Source of the DNA: CAWCLK01 sp963796225 | GTDB lineage: Bacteria > Actinomycetota > Nitriliruptoria > Nitriliruptorales > Nitriliruptoraceae | Assembly: GCA_963796225.1 (NCBI GenBank) | Contig: CAWCLK010000038.1 | Coordinates: 30,504 to 94,503 of the forward strand | Length of the DNA: 64,000 nucleotides | Reading direction: 5' to 3' | Shown: piece after piece, positions 1 to 8,435 of the stretch | Layout: every line of letters starts with the position of its first letter | Position numbering within the stretch: position 1 is the stretch's first letter | The notes under the pieces: model-generated | Seen by the model: only the letters and a program-made list of their open reading frames with translations | The model's database searches: none | Told to the model about the DNA's origin: nothing | Made by a program: the position numbers and the translations under genes

Positions 1-22
1 CGCCACATGGAAGGGAGCGCCC

Positions 23-445
23 ATGGCAGGCACCGCACCACCGGGCCGCGGGTCGGCAGCCGACGACGGCAAGGCCACCGCAACGCTCGTCAAGGACATC
101 GTGAGCGGGACGCAGTCACTGGTCCGCGGCGAGCTCGAGCTCGCCCGGCTCGAGCTGATGGAGGGCCTGCAGGCCAAGGGGCAGGCCGCCGGTGCCGCCG
201 GTGCCGCCGGGATGCTCGGGCTGTACGTGCTGGGCTTCCTGGGACTGGCCGGCGGGGCCGCGCTCAGCCTGGTCCTGCCGACCTGGGCGGCCTGGCTGAT
301 CGTCGCCGGGGTGTTCCTGCTGCTGGTGGTCGTGCTGCTGCTGGTGGCGCGGTCGGCGAGCAACCGCGCCCCGCTGTCCCCCGTGAAGACGAAGGCTCGA
401 GTGCAGGAGGACGTGGCATGGGCCAAGACGTTGACCAGGCGCTGA
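23..445 (+). CDS. Phage holin-like superfamily III membrane protein
   Basis: This 140-residue protein has a charged N-terminal helix (about residues 20-50, rich in E, L and R) followed by two hydrophobic segments (about 55-80 and 86-108) and a basic tail. That is the layout of the actinobacterial 'phage holin family' (PF07332), small inner-membrane proteins usually found in chromosomes rather than phages and of unknown function. An AAGGGAG ribosome site lies just before the ATG at 23. The gene overlaps the next one by 28 bases, so the two are probably co-translated. The name holin reflects family membership only; there is no lysis cassette here. Confidence 0.8.
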   Translation: MAGTAPPGRGSAADDGKATATLVKDIVSGTQSLVRGELELARLELMEGLQAKGQAAGAAGAAGMLGLYVLGFLGLAGGAALSLVLPTWAAWLIVAGVFLLLVVVLLLVARSASNRAPLSPVKTKARVQEDVAWAKTLTRR

Positions 446-790
446 GCGACCTCGCCACGACCCGCGCGAGCCTCGAACGCGACATCGACGAGCTGTTCGC
501 CCGCCTGCCGGAACGGGCGGTGATGGCGCAGAAGGCCAAGACCTACGGGGCGGCCGCCGGTGGCGCCGCCGTCACCGTGGGGCTGGTGGCGCTGCGGGCA
601 CGGAAGGCGTCCGCACTGAAGGCCCGCCGCATGGATGCGCGCATCAACGCCGAGGAGCTCGCGCGTGCGTTCTCGCCCCACCCGCCGGCGGAGGCGTCGG
701 GGCAGCAGCCGGACCGGGCTGCTCGCCGTCGTGGCGGCGCTGGTCGTCGTGGCGCTGACGGTGGTGCGACTGCGGGGCGGGGACGACTGA
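418..790 (+). CDS. DUF3618-domain membrane protein (apparent frameshift)
   Basis: The N-terminal 60 residues (QALSDLATTRASLERDIDEL and onward) match DUF3618 (PF12277), a short helical domain that in actinobacteria typically sits next to a holin-like protein. A strong AGGAGG site lies 7 nt before the ATG at 418. The opening frame runs on past the expected end and joins the ligase frame, but from about 713 the +1 frame encodes a clean transmembrane helix (TGLLAVVAALVVVALTVVR) ending in GGDD and a TGA at 788-790, three bases before the ligase GTG. A one-base slip near the GGGG at 699-702 restores a protein of about 123 residues with a C-terminal anchor. Function unknown. Confidence 0.65.
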
Positions 791-792
791 CC

Positions 793-2316
793 GTGCTGCT
801 CGCTGACATCGCCGCGGCCTGGGAGCAGGTCGGGGCGACGCGGTCACGCACGACCAAGACGGCCCGCCTGTCCGAGGTCCTGCGTGCGCTGCCGGCGGAC
901 GAGCTGGTGGCCGGGACGGCGATGCTGTCTGGCGAGCCCCACCAGGGCCGCATCGGCGTCGGGTACCGCACGGTGGGCGACATCGAGGTGCCGCCCGCGG
1001 ACGAGGCAACGCTGACCGTTGCCGACGTCGACGCTCGCATCGACGAGCTGGCGGAGGTGTCCGGGTCGGGGTCGCAGGCCCGACGCCGGGCGCTGCTCGA
1101 GGACCTGTGGGGCCGGGCGACGGCGACCGAGCAGTCGTTCCTCACGGGCCTGCTGCTGGGCAACCTGCGCCAGGGCGCACTCGAGGGCGTGGTGATGGCG
1201 GCGGTCGCCGATGCGGCCGAGGTGGACCTCGAGGACGTCCGCCGCGCCGCGATGCTGACGGGCGACCTCACCCGCGCCGCGGTGCTGGCGATGCGCGACG
1301 GACGCGACGGGCTGGCGGCGGTCGGGCTGGAGGTGGGCCGCCCGATCCAGCCGATGCTCGCGCAGTCGGCGGGCGACGTGGCCGAGGCACTGGCGCGGAC
1401 CGGGCCGGCCGTGGTCGAGACCAAGCTGGACGGCATGCGCATCCAGGTCCACCGGGCCGGTGACGAGGTCCGGGTCGTCACACGCAGCCTCCGGGACGTC
1501 ACCGGCGACCTGCCGGACGTGGTGGCCGTGACCCGATCCCTGGACGTCGACCAGGTGGTGCTCGACGGCGAGGCGCTGGCCTTCACACCCGAGGGGCGTC
1601 CGCTGGCCTTCCAGGACACGATGCAGTCGGTCGGCGACGGCGGGATGCAGCCCTGGTTCTTCGACGTGCTCCACGTCGACGGCCGAGACCTGCTCGACCT
1701 GCCACTGCACGAGCGCCTGGCGGTGCTCGACACGGTGGTCCCCGCCGCCCACCGCGTCGACCGGGTCGCCACGGCCGAGGCCGAGCCGGCCCACGACCAC
1801 CTCGTGGCCGCGCTGGCGGCCGGGCACGAGGGCGTCGTGGTCAAGTCCCGCGACGCGGCCTACGAGGCGGGGCGTCGTGGGGCGGCGTGGGTCAAGGTGA
1901 AGGTCGCCCACACCCTCGACCTGGTGGTGCTGGCCGTCGAGTGGGGGTCGGGGCGACGCCGGGGGTGGCTGTCGAACCTGCACCTCGGGGCGCTCGACGC
2001 GGAGTCGGGCGAGTTCGTCATGCTCGGCAAGACCTTCAAGGGACTCACCGACGAGCTGCTGGCCTGGCAGACCGAGCAGCTGCTGGCCCGCGAGACGCAC
2101 CGGGACGGCCACGTCCTCCACGTGCGCCCCGAGCTGGTGGTCGAGATCGCCTTCGACGGCGTGCAGCGCTCCACCCGGTACCCGGGCGGCGTGGCGCTGC
2201 GGTTCGCGCGGGTGAAGCGGTACCGCCCGGACAAGCTGCCCGAGCAGGCCGACACCCTCCAGACCGTGCGGGACATCCACGCGGGGCGGGTCGTGCCGAC
2301 GCCCCCACCGCTGTGA
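793..2316 (+). CDS. lig: ATP-dependent DNA ligase (LigB type)
   Basis: This enzyme seals DNA nicks using ATP. From the GTG at 793 it is 507 residues, the same length as mycobacterial LigB. Domains in order are an N-terminal helical DNA-binding domain (about 1-180), the adenylation domain with the KxDG nucleophile motif K211-L-D-G, and a C-terminal OB-fold (from about residue 400). The same frame is open far upstream (to position 7), but that extension is the DUF3618 gene, so GTG 793 is preferred. The main replicative ligase in bacteria is NAD-dependent LigA; LigB enzymes are accessory. There is no Ku or LigD neighbour, so an end-joining role is not supported by context. Confidence 0.9.
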   Translation: MLLADIAAAWEQVGATRSRTTKTARLSEVLRALPADELVAGTAMLSGEPHQGRIGVGYRTVGDIEVPPADEATLTVADVDARIDELAEVSGSGSQARRRALLEDLWGRATATEQSFLTGLLLGNLRQGALEGVVMAAVADAAEVDLEDVRRAAMLTGDLTRAAVLAMRDGRDGLAAVGLEVGRPIQPMLAQSAGDVAEALARTGPAVVETKLDGMRIQVHRAGDEVRVVTRSLRDVTGDLPDVVAVTRSLDVDQVVLDGEALAFTPEGRPLAFQDTMQSVGDGGMQPWFFDVLHVDGRDLLDLPLHERLAVLDTVVPAAHRVDRVATAEAEPAHDHLVAALAAGHEGVVVKSRDAAYEAGRRGAAWVKVKVAHTLDLVVLAVEWGSGRRRGWLSNLHLGALDAESGEFVMLGKTFKGLTDELLAWQTEQLLARETHRDGHVLHVRPELVVEIAFDGVQRSTRYPGGVALRFARVKRYRPDKLPEQADTLQTVRDIHAGRVVPTPPPL

Positions 2317-2442
2317 CTAGCTCCACGCGCGCCATCGCTTCGGGCAAGCACCGGGGCTCCTGTGCGACATCCGCACGGCCGAGGCGGCCATGGTCCGAAC
2401 GGACCGAACCCCGGTAGCACCCCAGTTATTCCCCGATCAACG

Positions 2443-2458
2443 ACGGACACCTGTCCGT
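2443..2458. promoter_or_regulatory. Perfect palindrome upstream of ectA (candidate operator)
   Basis: ACGGAC-ACCT-GTCCGT is a perfect 6-bp inverted repeat with a 4-base centre, 20 bp upstream of the proposed -35 box. It could be a regulator site or a short hairpin. No ectR gene lies nearby. Confidence 0.4.
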
Positions 2459-2477
2459 TCGTCAGGCCGTTTGCCCT

Positions 2478-2507
2478 TGCAAGCGCCCCCCGGGGGTCTG
2501 TTACGGT
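2478..2507 (+). promoter_or_regulatory. Candidate ectABCD promoter
   Basis: TTGCAA (2478-2483) and TACGGT (2502-2507) are separated by 18 bp in the most AT-rich part of the gap. The same 18-bp spacing is seen before rpsT and tRNA-Ala. The assignment comes from spacing and hexamer similarity only. Confidence 0.35.
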
Positions 2508-2627
2508 CTGATTACACGCGATGAGCCGCGTGCCGCGCAGCCCCGACGGCCGCGCAGAAGCGCACCGGCCGACGAGTGAACACCGAGGAGGTGGTCAAGC
2601 GACCGACCTGCGGGTCCGTCGTTCGTC

Positions 2628-3164
2628 GTGACCTCACGACCCTCCTCGCCTCAGCGCGCCACGTCCGGAACGGATGCTCCGGCCGTCACCATCCGCACCA
2701 CGCGGTTGGGGGACGGTGCCCGGATGTGGCAGTTCGTCGATGACCACGGCGGCCTCGAGCTGAACACCGCGTACGCGTACCTGGTCCTCGCCGACGACTT
2801 CGCCGACACGTGCGTGGTCGCCGATGCCGAGGACGGCACGCTCGCCGGGTTCGTGCTCGGCTACCGGCCACCGACCCACCCGGACACGCTCTTCGTCTGG
2901 CAGGTCGGCGTCGCCCCGTCCCACCGCGGGCAGGGCCTGGCTCGTCGCATGATCCTCGACCTGCTGGAGCGCAACGCTCCGGAGGTGCGGTTCCTGGAAT
3001 CGACCGTCACGCCGTCGAACACGGCGTCGCGTCGCCTGTTCCGTTCGATCGCCGAGCACCGTCACACGACCTGCGACGTCTCGGCCTACCTGACCGAGGA
3101 GCACTTCCCCGGCCCCGGACACGAGGCCGAGGAGAAGTTCCGCATCGGTCCGTTCGAGGTCTGA
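2628..3164 (+). CDS. ectA: L-2,4-diaminobutyrate N-acetyltransferase (EctA)
   Basis: EctA transfers an acetyl group from acetyl-CoA to the 4-amino group of 2,4-diaminobutyrate, the second step of ectoine synthesis. The 178-residue protein is a GNAT-fold acetyltransferase; the acetyl-CoA-binding motif appears as VGVAPSHRGQGLARRMI (about residues 90-106), and the SRRLFRSIAE stretch and the ending EEKFRIGPFEV are typical of EctA. The frame has a stop at 2577 and no start codon until GTG 2628, so 2628 is the only possible start short of an internal ATG. It is the first gene of a co-directional ectABCD operon. Confidence 0.95.
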   Translation: MTSRPSSPQRATSGTDAPAVTIRTTRLGDGARMWQFVDDHGGLELNTAYAYLVLADDFADTCVVADAEDGTLAGFVLGYRPPTHPDTLFVWQVGVAPSHRGQGLARRMILDLLERNAPEVRFLESTVTPSNTASRRLFRSIAEHRHTTCDVSAYLTEEHFPGPGHEAEEKFRIGPFEV

Positions 3165-3246
3165 TCGGGACCCGTCCCGACACCCGCACACCGCGGGGCA
3201 TGCCCGCCCTGCGATCTTCCGTCACCGAAGCAAGGGCACACACCAC

Positions 3247-4539
3247 ATGCAGACGATCAATCGTCTCGAATCCGAAGTCCGCTCCTACGTGCGCAACTGG
3301 CCCACCGTGTTCTCCCGGGCCGCTGGGCACCTGCTGATCGACGAGGACGGTCGAGAGTTCATCGACTTCTTCGCCGGCGCCGGCGTCCTGAACTACGGCC
3401 ACAACAACCCCACGATCCGCGAGGCGCTGGTCGACTACGTCTCCAGCGACCGGATCGTGCACTCGCTGGACATGGCCACCGAGGCCAAGCGCGAGTTCCT
3501 CGAGACCTTCGAGGAGGTCATCCTCAAGCCCCGCGGGCTCGACCACAAGGTCATGTTCCCGGGGCCGACGGGCACCAACGCCGTCGAGGCCGCGCTGAAG
3601 CTCGCGCGCAAGGTCACCGGCCGTGACCACGTCATCGGCTTCACCAACGCCTTCCACGGCATGACGCTGGGCTCGCTCGGCGTGTCCGGCAACTCGATGA
3701 AGCGCTCCGGCGCCGGTACCCAGCTGTCCGGCACCAGCAACCTCCCGTTCGACGACTACTTCGAGGGTGGCCACGACACCACCGAGTACCTCGACCGCCT
3801 GCTCGAGGACTCCGGCTCCGGCACCGACAAGCCGGCCGCCGTCATCCTCGAGACCGTCCAGGCCGAGGGTGGCGTGAACGTCGCCTCCGCCGAGTGGCTG
3901 CGCAAGCTGCAGGACGTCTGCCACAAGCACGACGTGCTGCTGATCGTGGACGACATCCAGGTCGGTTGCGGCCGCACCGGGAAGTTCTTCTCCTTCGAGG
4001 AGGCCGGGATCGTCCCGGACATCATCACGCTGTCGAAGTCGCTGTCCGGCTACGGGCTGCCCTTCGCCGTGACCCTGATGCGCCCCGAGCTCGACCAGTG
4101 GCTGCCGGGCGAGCACAACGGGACCTTCCGCGGCTTCAACCCCGCGATGGTCACCGCCGTGAAGGCGCTGCGCACGTACTGGGCCGACGACGCACTCACC
4201 ACCGAGATCGAGCGCAAGAGCGCCCACCTCGTGAAGGCACTCGAGGCGTTCGCGTCCGCCTACCCCGAGCTGGAGGCGACCGTCCGCGGCCGCGGCCTCA
4301 TCCAGGGCCTGGTCTGCACCGAGGGCCTGGCAGGCAAGATCTCGAAGAAGGCCTTCGACCTGGGGCTCATCGTCGAGACCTCCGGTGCCGAGTCCGAGGT
4401 CCTCAAGTTCCTGCCGCCGCTGACCATCCCCGAGGGCGCCCTGGACGAGGGCCTGGCGCTCGTCGAGGCCTCCATCGCCGCGGTCCTCGACGTCGAGAAC
4501 CGCAAGGCGCTCGACGACCTCAACGCCCCCGCGGCCTGA
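3247..4539 (+). CDS. ectB: Diaminobutyrate--2-oxoglutarate transaminase (EctB)
   Basis: EctB is a class III PLP-dependent aminotransferase that makes L-2,4-diaminobutyrate from aspartate semialdehyde and glutamate, the first committed step to ectoine. It is 430 residues, normal for the family. The cofactor lysine is K264 in LSKSLSGYG, and the PLP-ring aspartate is in IVDDIQVGCGRTG. Its stop codon overlaps the GAAGGAG ribosome site of ectC, consistent with one transcript. No dedicated aspartokinase (ask_ect) follows, so precursor supply must come from the general aspartate pathway. Confidence 0.96.
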   Translation: MQTINRLESEVRSYVRNWPTVFSRAAGHLLIDEDGREFIDFFAGAGVLNYGHNNPTIREALVDYVSSDRIVHSLDMATEAKREFLETFEEVILKPRGLDHKVMFPGPTGTNAVEAALKLARKVTGRDHVIGFTNAFHGMTLGSLGVSGNSMKRSGAGTQLSGTSNLPFDDYFEGGHDTTEYLDRLLEDSGSGTDKPAAVILETVQAEGGVNVASAEWLRKLQDVCHKHDVLLIVDDIQVGCGRTGKFFSFEEAGIVPDIITLSKSLSGYGLPFAVTLMRPELDQWLPGEHNGTFRGFNPAMVTAVKALRTYWADDALTTEIERKSAHLVKALEAFASAYPELEATVRGRGLIQGLVCTEGLAGKISKKAFDLGLIVETSGAESEVLKFLPPLTIPEGALDEGLALVEASIAAVLDVENRKALDDLNAPAA

Positions 4540-4550
4540 AGGAGCATCCC

Positions 4551-4943
4551 ATGAAGGTCCGCAACCTCTCCGACCTCGAGGGGACCGACCGCGACGTCCA
4601 GGCCGAGACCTGGAAGTCGCGCCGGTTCATCCTCGCCGAGGACAAGGTCGGGTTCTCGTTCAACGACACGATCCTGTACGCGGGAACCAAGACCCACATG
4701 CACTACAAGAACCACGTCGAGTCGGTGTACTGCATCGAGGGGCGCGCCGAGCTCGAGGACGTGGCCACCGGCGAGGTCCACGAGATCACCGCCGGCACGC
4801 TCTACCTGCTCGACGAGCACGACGAGCACGTCCTGACCGTGCTCGAGGACGTCCGCATGATGTGCGTGTTCACCCCCGCCCTCACGGGGCGCGAGGTCCA
4901 CGACGAGGACGGCGTCTACCCGCTGCTCGACCCACTGGTCTGA
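4551..4943 (+). CDS. ectC: L-ectoine synthase (EctC)
   Basis: EctC is a metal-dependent cupin of 130 residues that cyclises N-gamma-acetyl-diaminobutyrate to ectoine. The N-terminus (MKVRNLSDLEGTDRDV) and the cupin core (THMHYKNHVESVYCIEGRAE) are diagnostic. It starts 11 nt after the ectB stop with GAAGGAG at ideal spacing. Confidence 0.96.
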   Translation: MKVRNLSDLEGTDRDVQAETWKSRRFILAEDKVGFSFNDTILYAGTKTHMHYKNHVESVYCIEGRAELEDVATGEVHEITAGTLYLLDEHDEHVLTVLEDVRMMCVFTPALTGREVHDEDGVYPLLDPLV

Positions 4944-4964
4944 CAAGGAGCTGAAGCTTCACCC

Positions 4965-5876
4965 ATGATTCTCAACGGCACTGACCAGTACCCCTCACGC
5001 AAGTCCAACGAGGTGACGCTCATCGAGCGTCACGACCCCGTCGTGCACGGTTCCGCCGACGACGGCCCGCTGGGCCAGGACCTGCTCGACGAGTTCGACT
5101 CGCGCGGGTTCCTCCAGATGGACGACGTCTTCTCGGCCGACGAGGTCGGGGCGATGTCGCACGAGCTGGACGTCATGGCGTCGCGCCCCGAGGTGCGCGC
5201 CGACGACGCCTGCATCATCGAGCCCGACAGCGACGAGGTCCGCTCGATCTTCTACGTGTCGGCGTTCTCCGAGCTGCTCGGCAAGGTCCTGCGTGACCCC
5301 CGGGTGGCCGACGTCGCCCGCCAGCTGCTCGGCTCGGACGTCTACCTGCACCAGTCCCGGATCAACTACAAGCCGGGCTTCGTCGGCAACGCCTTCGAGT
5401 GGCACAGCGACTTCGAGACCTGGCACGTCGAGGACGGGATGCCCCGGCCCCGCGCCGTCAGCGCCTCGATCGCGTTGAAGGACAACCACGAGCAGAACGG
5501 TCCGCTGCTCATCATGCCGGGCTCGCACTGGACGTACGTGACCTGCGTCGGCGAGACCCCCGAGGACCACTACAAGGAGTCGCTCAAGCAGCAGGAGTAC
5601 GGGATCCCGGACGAGAAGTCCCTGACGATCCTGGCGGAGCGCCACGGCATCGAGTCCTGCAAGGGGCTCGCCGGCTCGGTGGTGTTCTTCGACTCCAACG
5701 CCATGCACGGCTCCAACGGCAACATCACGCCGTACCCGCGTTCCAACGTGTTCGCGGTCTTCAACTCCGTCGAGAACACGCTCGTCGATCCGTTCGGGGC
5801 CGACCAGCCCCGCCCGGACTACATCGCCTCGCGTGACTTCACACCGCTCGCCCCGTCGGCCGCCTGGTCGGTCTGA
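4965..5876 (+). CDS. ectD: Ectoine 5-hydroxylase (EctD)
   Basis: EctD is an Fe(II)/2-oxoglutarate dioxygenase that converts ectoine to 5-hydroxyectoine. The 303-residue protein carries the signature FEWHSDFETWHVEDGMPRPR, giving iron ligands H147 and D149, with the distal histidine H248 in NAMHGSNGN; these positions match characterised EctD enzymes almost exactly. It lies 21 nt after ectC, so ectD is an integral part of the operon, and the organism can be predicted to make hydroxyectoine as well as ectoine. A strong terminator hairpin follows. Confidence 0.96.
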   Translation: MILNGTDQYPSRKSNEVTLIERHDPVVHGSADDGPLGQDLLDEFDSRGFLQMDDVFSADEVGAMSHELDVMASRPEVRADDACIIEPDSDEVRSIFYVSAFSELLGKVLRDPRVADVARQLLGSDVYLHQSRINYKPGFVGNAFEWHSDFETWHVEDGMPRPRAVSASIALKDNHEQNGPLLIMPGSHWTYVTCVGETPEDHYKESLKQQEYGIPDEKSLTILAERHGIESCKGLAGSVVFFDSNAMHGSNGNITPYPRSNVFAVFNSVENTLVDPFGADQPRPDYIASRDFTPLAPSAAWSV

Positions 5877-5916
5877 CGGACCCAAGACGTCCCGAAGCGG
5901 TGACGGACGTCACGTC

Positions 5917-5943
5917 GCGCCCCGTGGTGACCCCACGGGGCGC
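5917..5943. terminator. Bidirectional terminator between ectD and the metallophosphatase
   Basis: A perfect 11-bp GC-rich stem (GCGCCCCGTGG with its complement) and a 5-base loop lie 40 bp after the ectD stop and 18 bp after the 3' end of the convergent gene, so the hairpin can serve both strands. Confidence 0.65.
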
Positions 5944-5961
5944 ACGTGTGTCACGGGGCGG

Positions 5962-7837
5962 TCAGCGCCCCGGCGCCCCGAGGTCACGCGTCCCCGCGTC
6001 GGCCGGCGCGTCCGGGTCGGTCGGGACGAACTGCCAGGCGTAGCCGCCGGGGTGCAGGGTGAGCTCGAGCACCCCGAAGCTCGCGTTGCTGCGCACGACC
6101 GAGTGGGGCGCGGTCTCCCCCATCGCGTACAGCACGCGGCCGCCGGTGCCCACGACGAAGGACTGCAGGCCGTCCGGGTCGGGCTCGCCCGCGGCGTCCA
6201 GCGGGGCGAAGCGTTCGTAGTGGTGGTCGTGCCCGGCCAGCACCAGGTCGACACCGTGTTCGGCCAGGGCCGCGACGACGGGCTGGACGAAGGCCTGCGA
6301 GCCGTGGTGGCCCGAGCTGTACCGAGGGTGGTGCATCCAGGCGACCACGTGCTGGTCGCCGTGCGCGGCGAGGTCGTCCAGCAGCCACGTCGTACTGGGG
6401 GCTGCCGGGTCCGCAGCCTCCGACCGCCCAGCAGTTCGTGTTCAGCACGACGGCGTGCCACTCGTCGGACAGGTCGAACGCGTACCACCCCCGACCGCGA
6501 GGCCCGGCGGCCGCACCGAAGTAGTCGTAGTACGGCGCGCCGCCGTCCGTGATCAGGTCGTGGTTGCCGATGGCGGGGCGGGTGCGGTCGCGGTGCCGGC
6601 CCCACGAGGGCCCGTAGCACGAGGCGAACTCGGCGGCCGTGCCGCGGTCGTAGGCCAGGTCGCCCAGCGCGGCCACCGTGCCATGCAGCCCGTCGAGGAG
6701 CCGGGCGGTGGCCTCGTCGCCCGGGACCCCGCAGCCCGCGATGTCGCCAGCGGCCACGACCCGCGTGGGCATCGGCTCGCACGTGAGCAGGGCCGCGGCC
6801 TGGTCGGCGACCTGCGGCCGGAGGGCGGCCGGGCCACCGACCAACGTGGCCGACGCCACCGATCCGCCGTCGCCACACGCCCGCTCGGCCGCCAGGACGC
6901 CGCGGGGGTCGTCGGCCGTGCCGGCGACGTCGACCCGGTCCGACGGCGTGAGCTGCAGGACCCCGCCGGCCGCGGCGGCGGCCGCCCCCGCGGACAGGGC
7001 GTCCGGGAAGGCCTCGCCGGTGGCGAGCCACAGCGCCCCGGCCGTCCCGTCGAGGGACTGCAGGTGGGCGCGGGCCACCGCGGCCGACGTCGCCCAGCGC
7101 GTGGGTCCTGCCAGGCGCGGCCGGACCTCGACGCCGGTGTCCCGGACCTGCGCCAGCACGTCGTCGCCGATCGCGGCGGGACCCCCGATCGGCAGGGCCG
7201 CCTGCGTGCGCCCGTCGGCGAGCAGGTCCTGCACGGCCGGGTCGAGGCGGCCGCTGCCGACCAGCACCACGGGCCACCCGCGGGAGGCCGCGTAGGCCGA
7301 GGCGGCCACGGCGTCCGGGAAGTCCTCCCCCGTGGCCAGCACGACGGTGGAGCGGTCGTCGAGCTCGTCGGCGACGCGAGCGGCGGTCTCGTACCGCGTG
7401 GCCCCGGCGACACGGCGGACCGCCACGCCGGCGTCCTGCAGGGCGGCCACCACGGCCGGGCGGATCGCGGCCTCGCCGCCGAGCACCACCACGCGGGTCG
7501 CGTCGAGGCGGCCGAGCTCGTCGCGGACGTCGTCCGGCAGCCGCCCCGGGTCGGTCAGCAGCAGCGGACCGCTCCGAGCGGCGGCCAGCACCGAGCCCGA
7601 CAGCGCGTCCGGGTGGGCGGCCGCCGTGGCCAGCACCACGGTGTCGGCGTGCGAGAAGGTGGCGCGGGACACCGCGACGGCCGTGGCCACGCGGTCGTCG
7701 CCCGCCAGCCGCCGGACCCGCGAGCCCCCCGTCGGGTCGTCGACCACGACGGCACCGCCGGGCACGGCCGACACCACGACCGCGCAGAGCAGGGCAAGGG
7801 CCACCACCACCGCGCGGGCGGGCGTGAGCGGACTCAC
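5962..7837 (-). CDS. Secreted CWB2-repeat metallophosphatase (frameshifted)
   Basis: The protein begins with a signal peptide (hydrophobic run VVVALALLCAVVVSAVPGG), then three cell-wall-binding type 2 repeats (about residues 40-340; recurrent HPDAL / FPDAV / FPDAL plus VVLGG / IGGPAAI / VGGPAAL motifs), then a calcineurin-like phosphoesterase domain with metal motifs GDIA, LGDLAYD, GNHDLI and GHDHHYERF. CWB2 repeats bind wall polymers non-covalently, so this is probably a wall-bound phosphatase or phosphodiesterase; its substrate is unknown. The frame slips +1 near 6393 (after SPQYD): the continuing protein WLLDDLAAHG...AWMHHPRY is in the next frame down to 5962. The GTG at 7837 forms a GTGA overlap with the upstream gene. 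Confidence 0.85.
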
Positions 7838-8419
7838 GCCCCCCACGGGTCCACGGCCAGTCGCTCGCCGACCTGGGCGACCAGGTCCTCATCGGCGGTG
7901 GAGAACAGCACGCGCGCCTCGAAGCGGCCCACCTCGTGCATTGCCCGGGCCTGGTGGCAGTCGGTGACGAGCAGGAACAGGGCGGACTCGCCCTCGTCGA
8001 GCTGCTCGCCCATCTGCTTCATCTGGTCGTCGTCGATACCGATGTCGCGCATCTTGGCGAAGATCCCGCCGACGGCCGCGCCCAGGGCGGCACCGAGCAG
8101 CGGCCCCCCGGGGATGAACAACCCGGCGAGCAGCCCCCACCACGATCCCGAGATCGCACCCTGGCCGGTGGACACGTCCTTGGTCTGGACGATGCGGACC
8201 CGTCCCCCCTCGGTCTTGTGCACGATGGCGGCGTCGTCGAGCTCGAGCTGGCCGCGTGCCTGCAGGCGCATCGCCGCGAGCAGGGCCTCCTGGGCCAGCA
8301 GCGGGTGGCCGAGGGTGAAGGCCCAGAGGGTCGCGCCCGGGGCGAGCTCGCCCTCCCACGGCCCGCGCGTGGGCGTGGCGTCGTCCGCTGACGGCTCGGG
8401 TGGGAGTGGGGTCGCTCAT
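7834..8419 (-). CDS. DUF1269-type stress/membrane protein (frameshift near start)
   Basis: The protein of about 194 residues has the DUF1269 (PF06897) layout: an N-terminal region with AQEALLAAMRLQARGQLELDDAAIV, a glycine-rich hydrophobic hairpin (SWWGLLAGLFIPGGPLLGAALGAAVGG) and a C-terminal half with IDDDQMKQMGEQLDEGESALFLLV. Family members are poorly characterised. The well-conserved frame has no start codon; the only good start is the ATG at 8419 in the adjacent frame, and dropping one C from the CCCC after ATGAGCGA joins it smoothly (MSDPLPPEPSADD). It overlaps the metallophosphatase start by 4 nt. Confidence 0.7.
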
Positions 8420-8435
8420 GCCTCGGGGCCTCCCG

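Larger units (their letters stand above)
2317..2627 (+). other. 311-bp gap between lig and ectA
   Basis: No convincing gene lies here. The stretch is less GC-biased than its surroundings between about 2425 and 2520 and holds a palindrome and a promoter-like pair (listed separately). A strong Shine-Dalgarno sequence (GAGGAGG, 2585-2591) lies 36 nt before the first in-frame ectA start, too far to serve that GTG directly. Confidence 0.6.

Noticed and set aside
7..2316. A single 769-residue fusion of DUF3618 and DNA ligase
   Set aside because: The central 30 residues are arginine/glycine-rich noise, while the +1 frame there encodes a transmembrane helix and a stop just before a ligase GTG start giving the exact LigB length.
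2591..2740. Possible leader peptide or upstream gene starting at GTG 2591 behind GAGGAGG
   Set aside because: The predicted peptide resembles nothing and overlaps the well-conserved EctA frame; the ribosome site is too close to that GTG.
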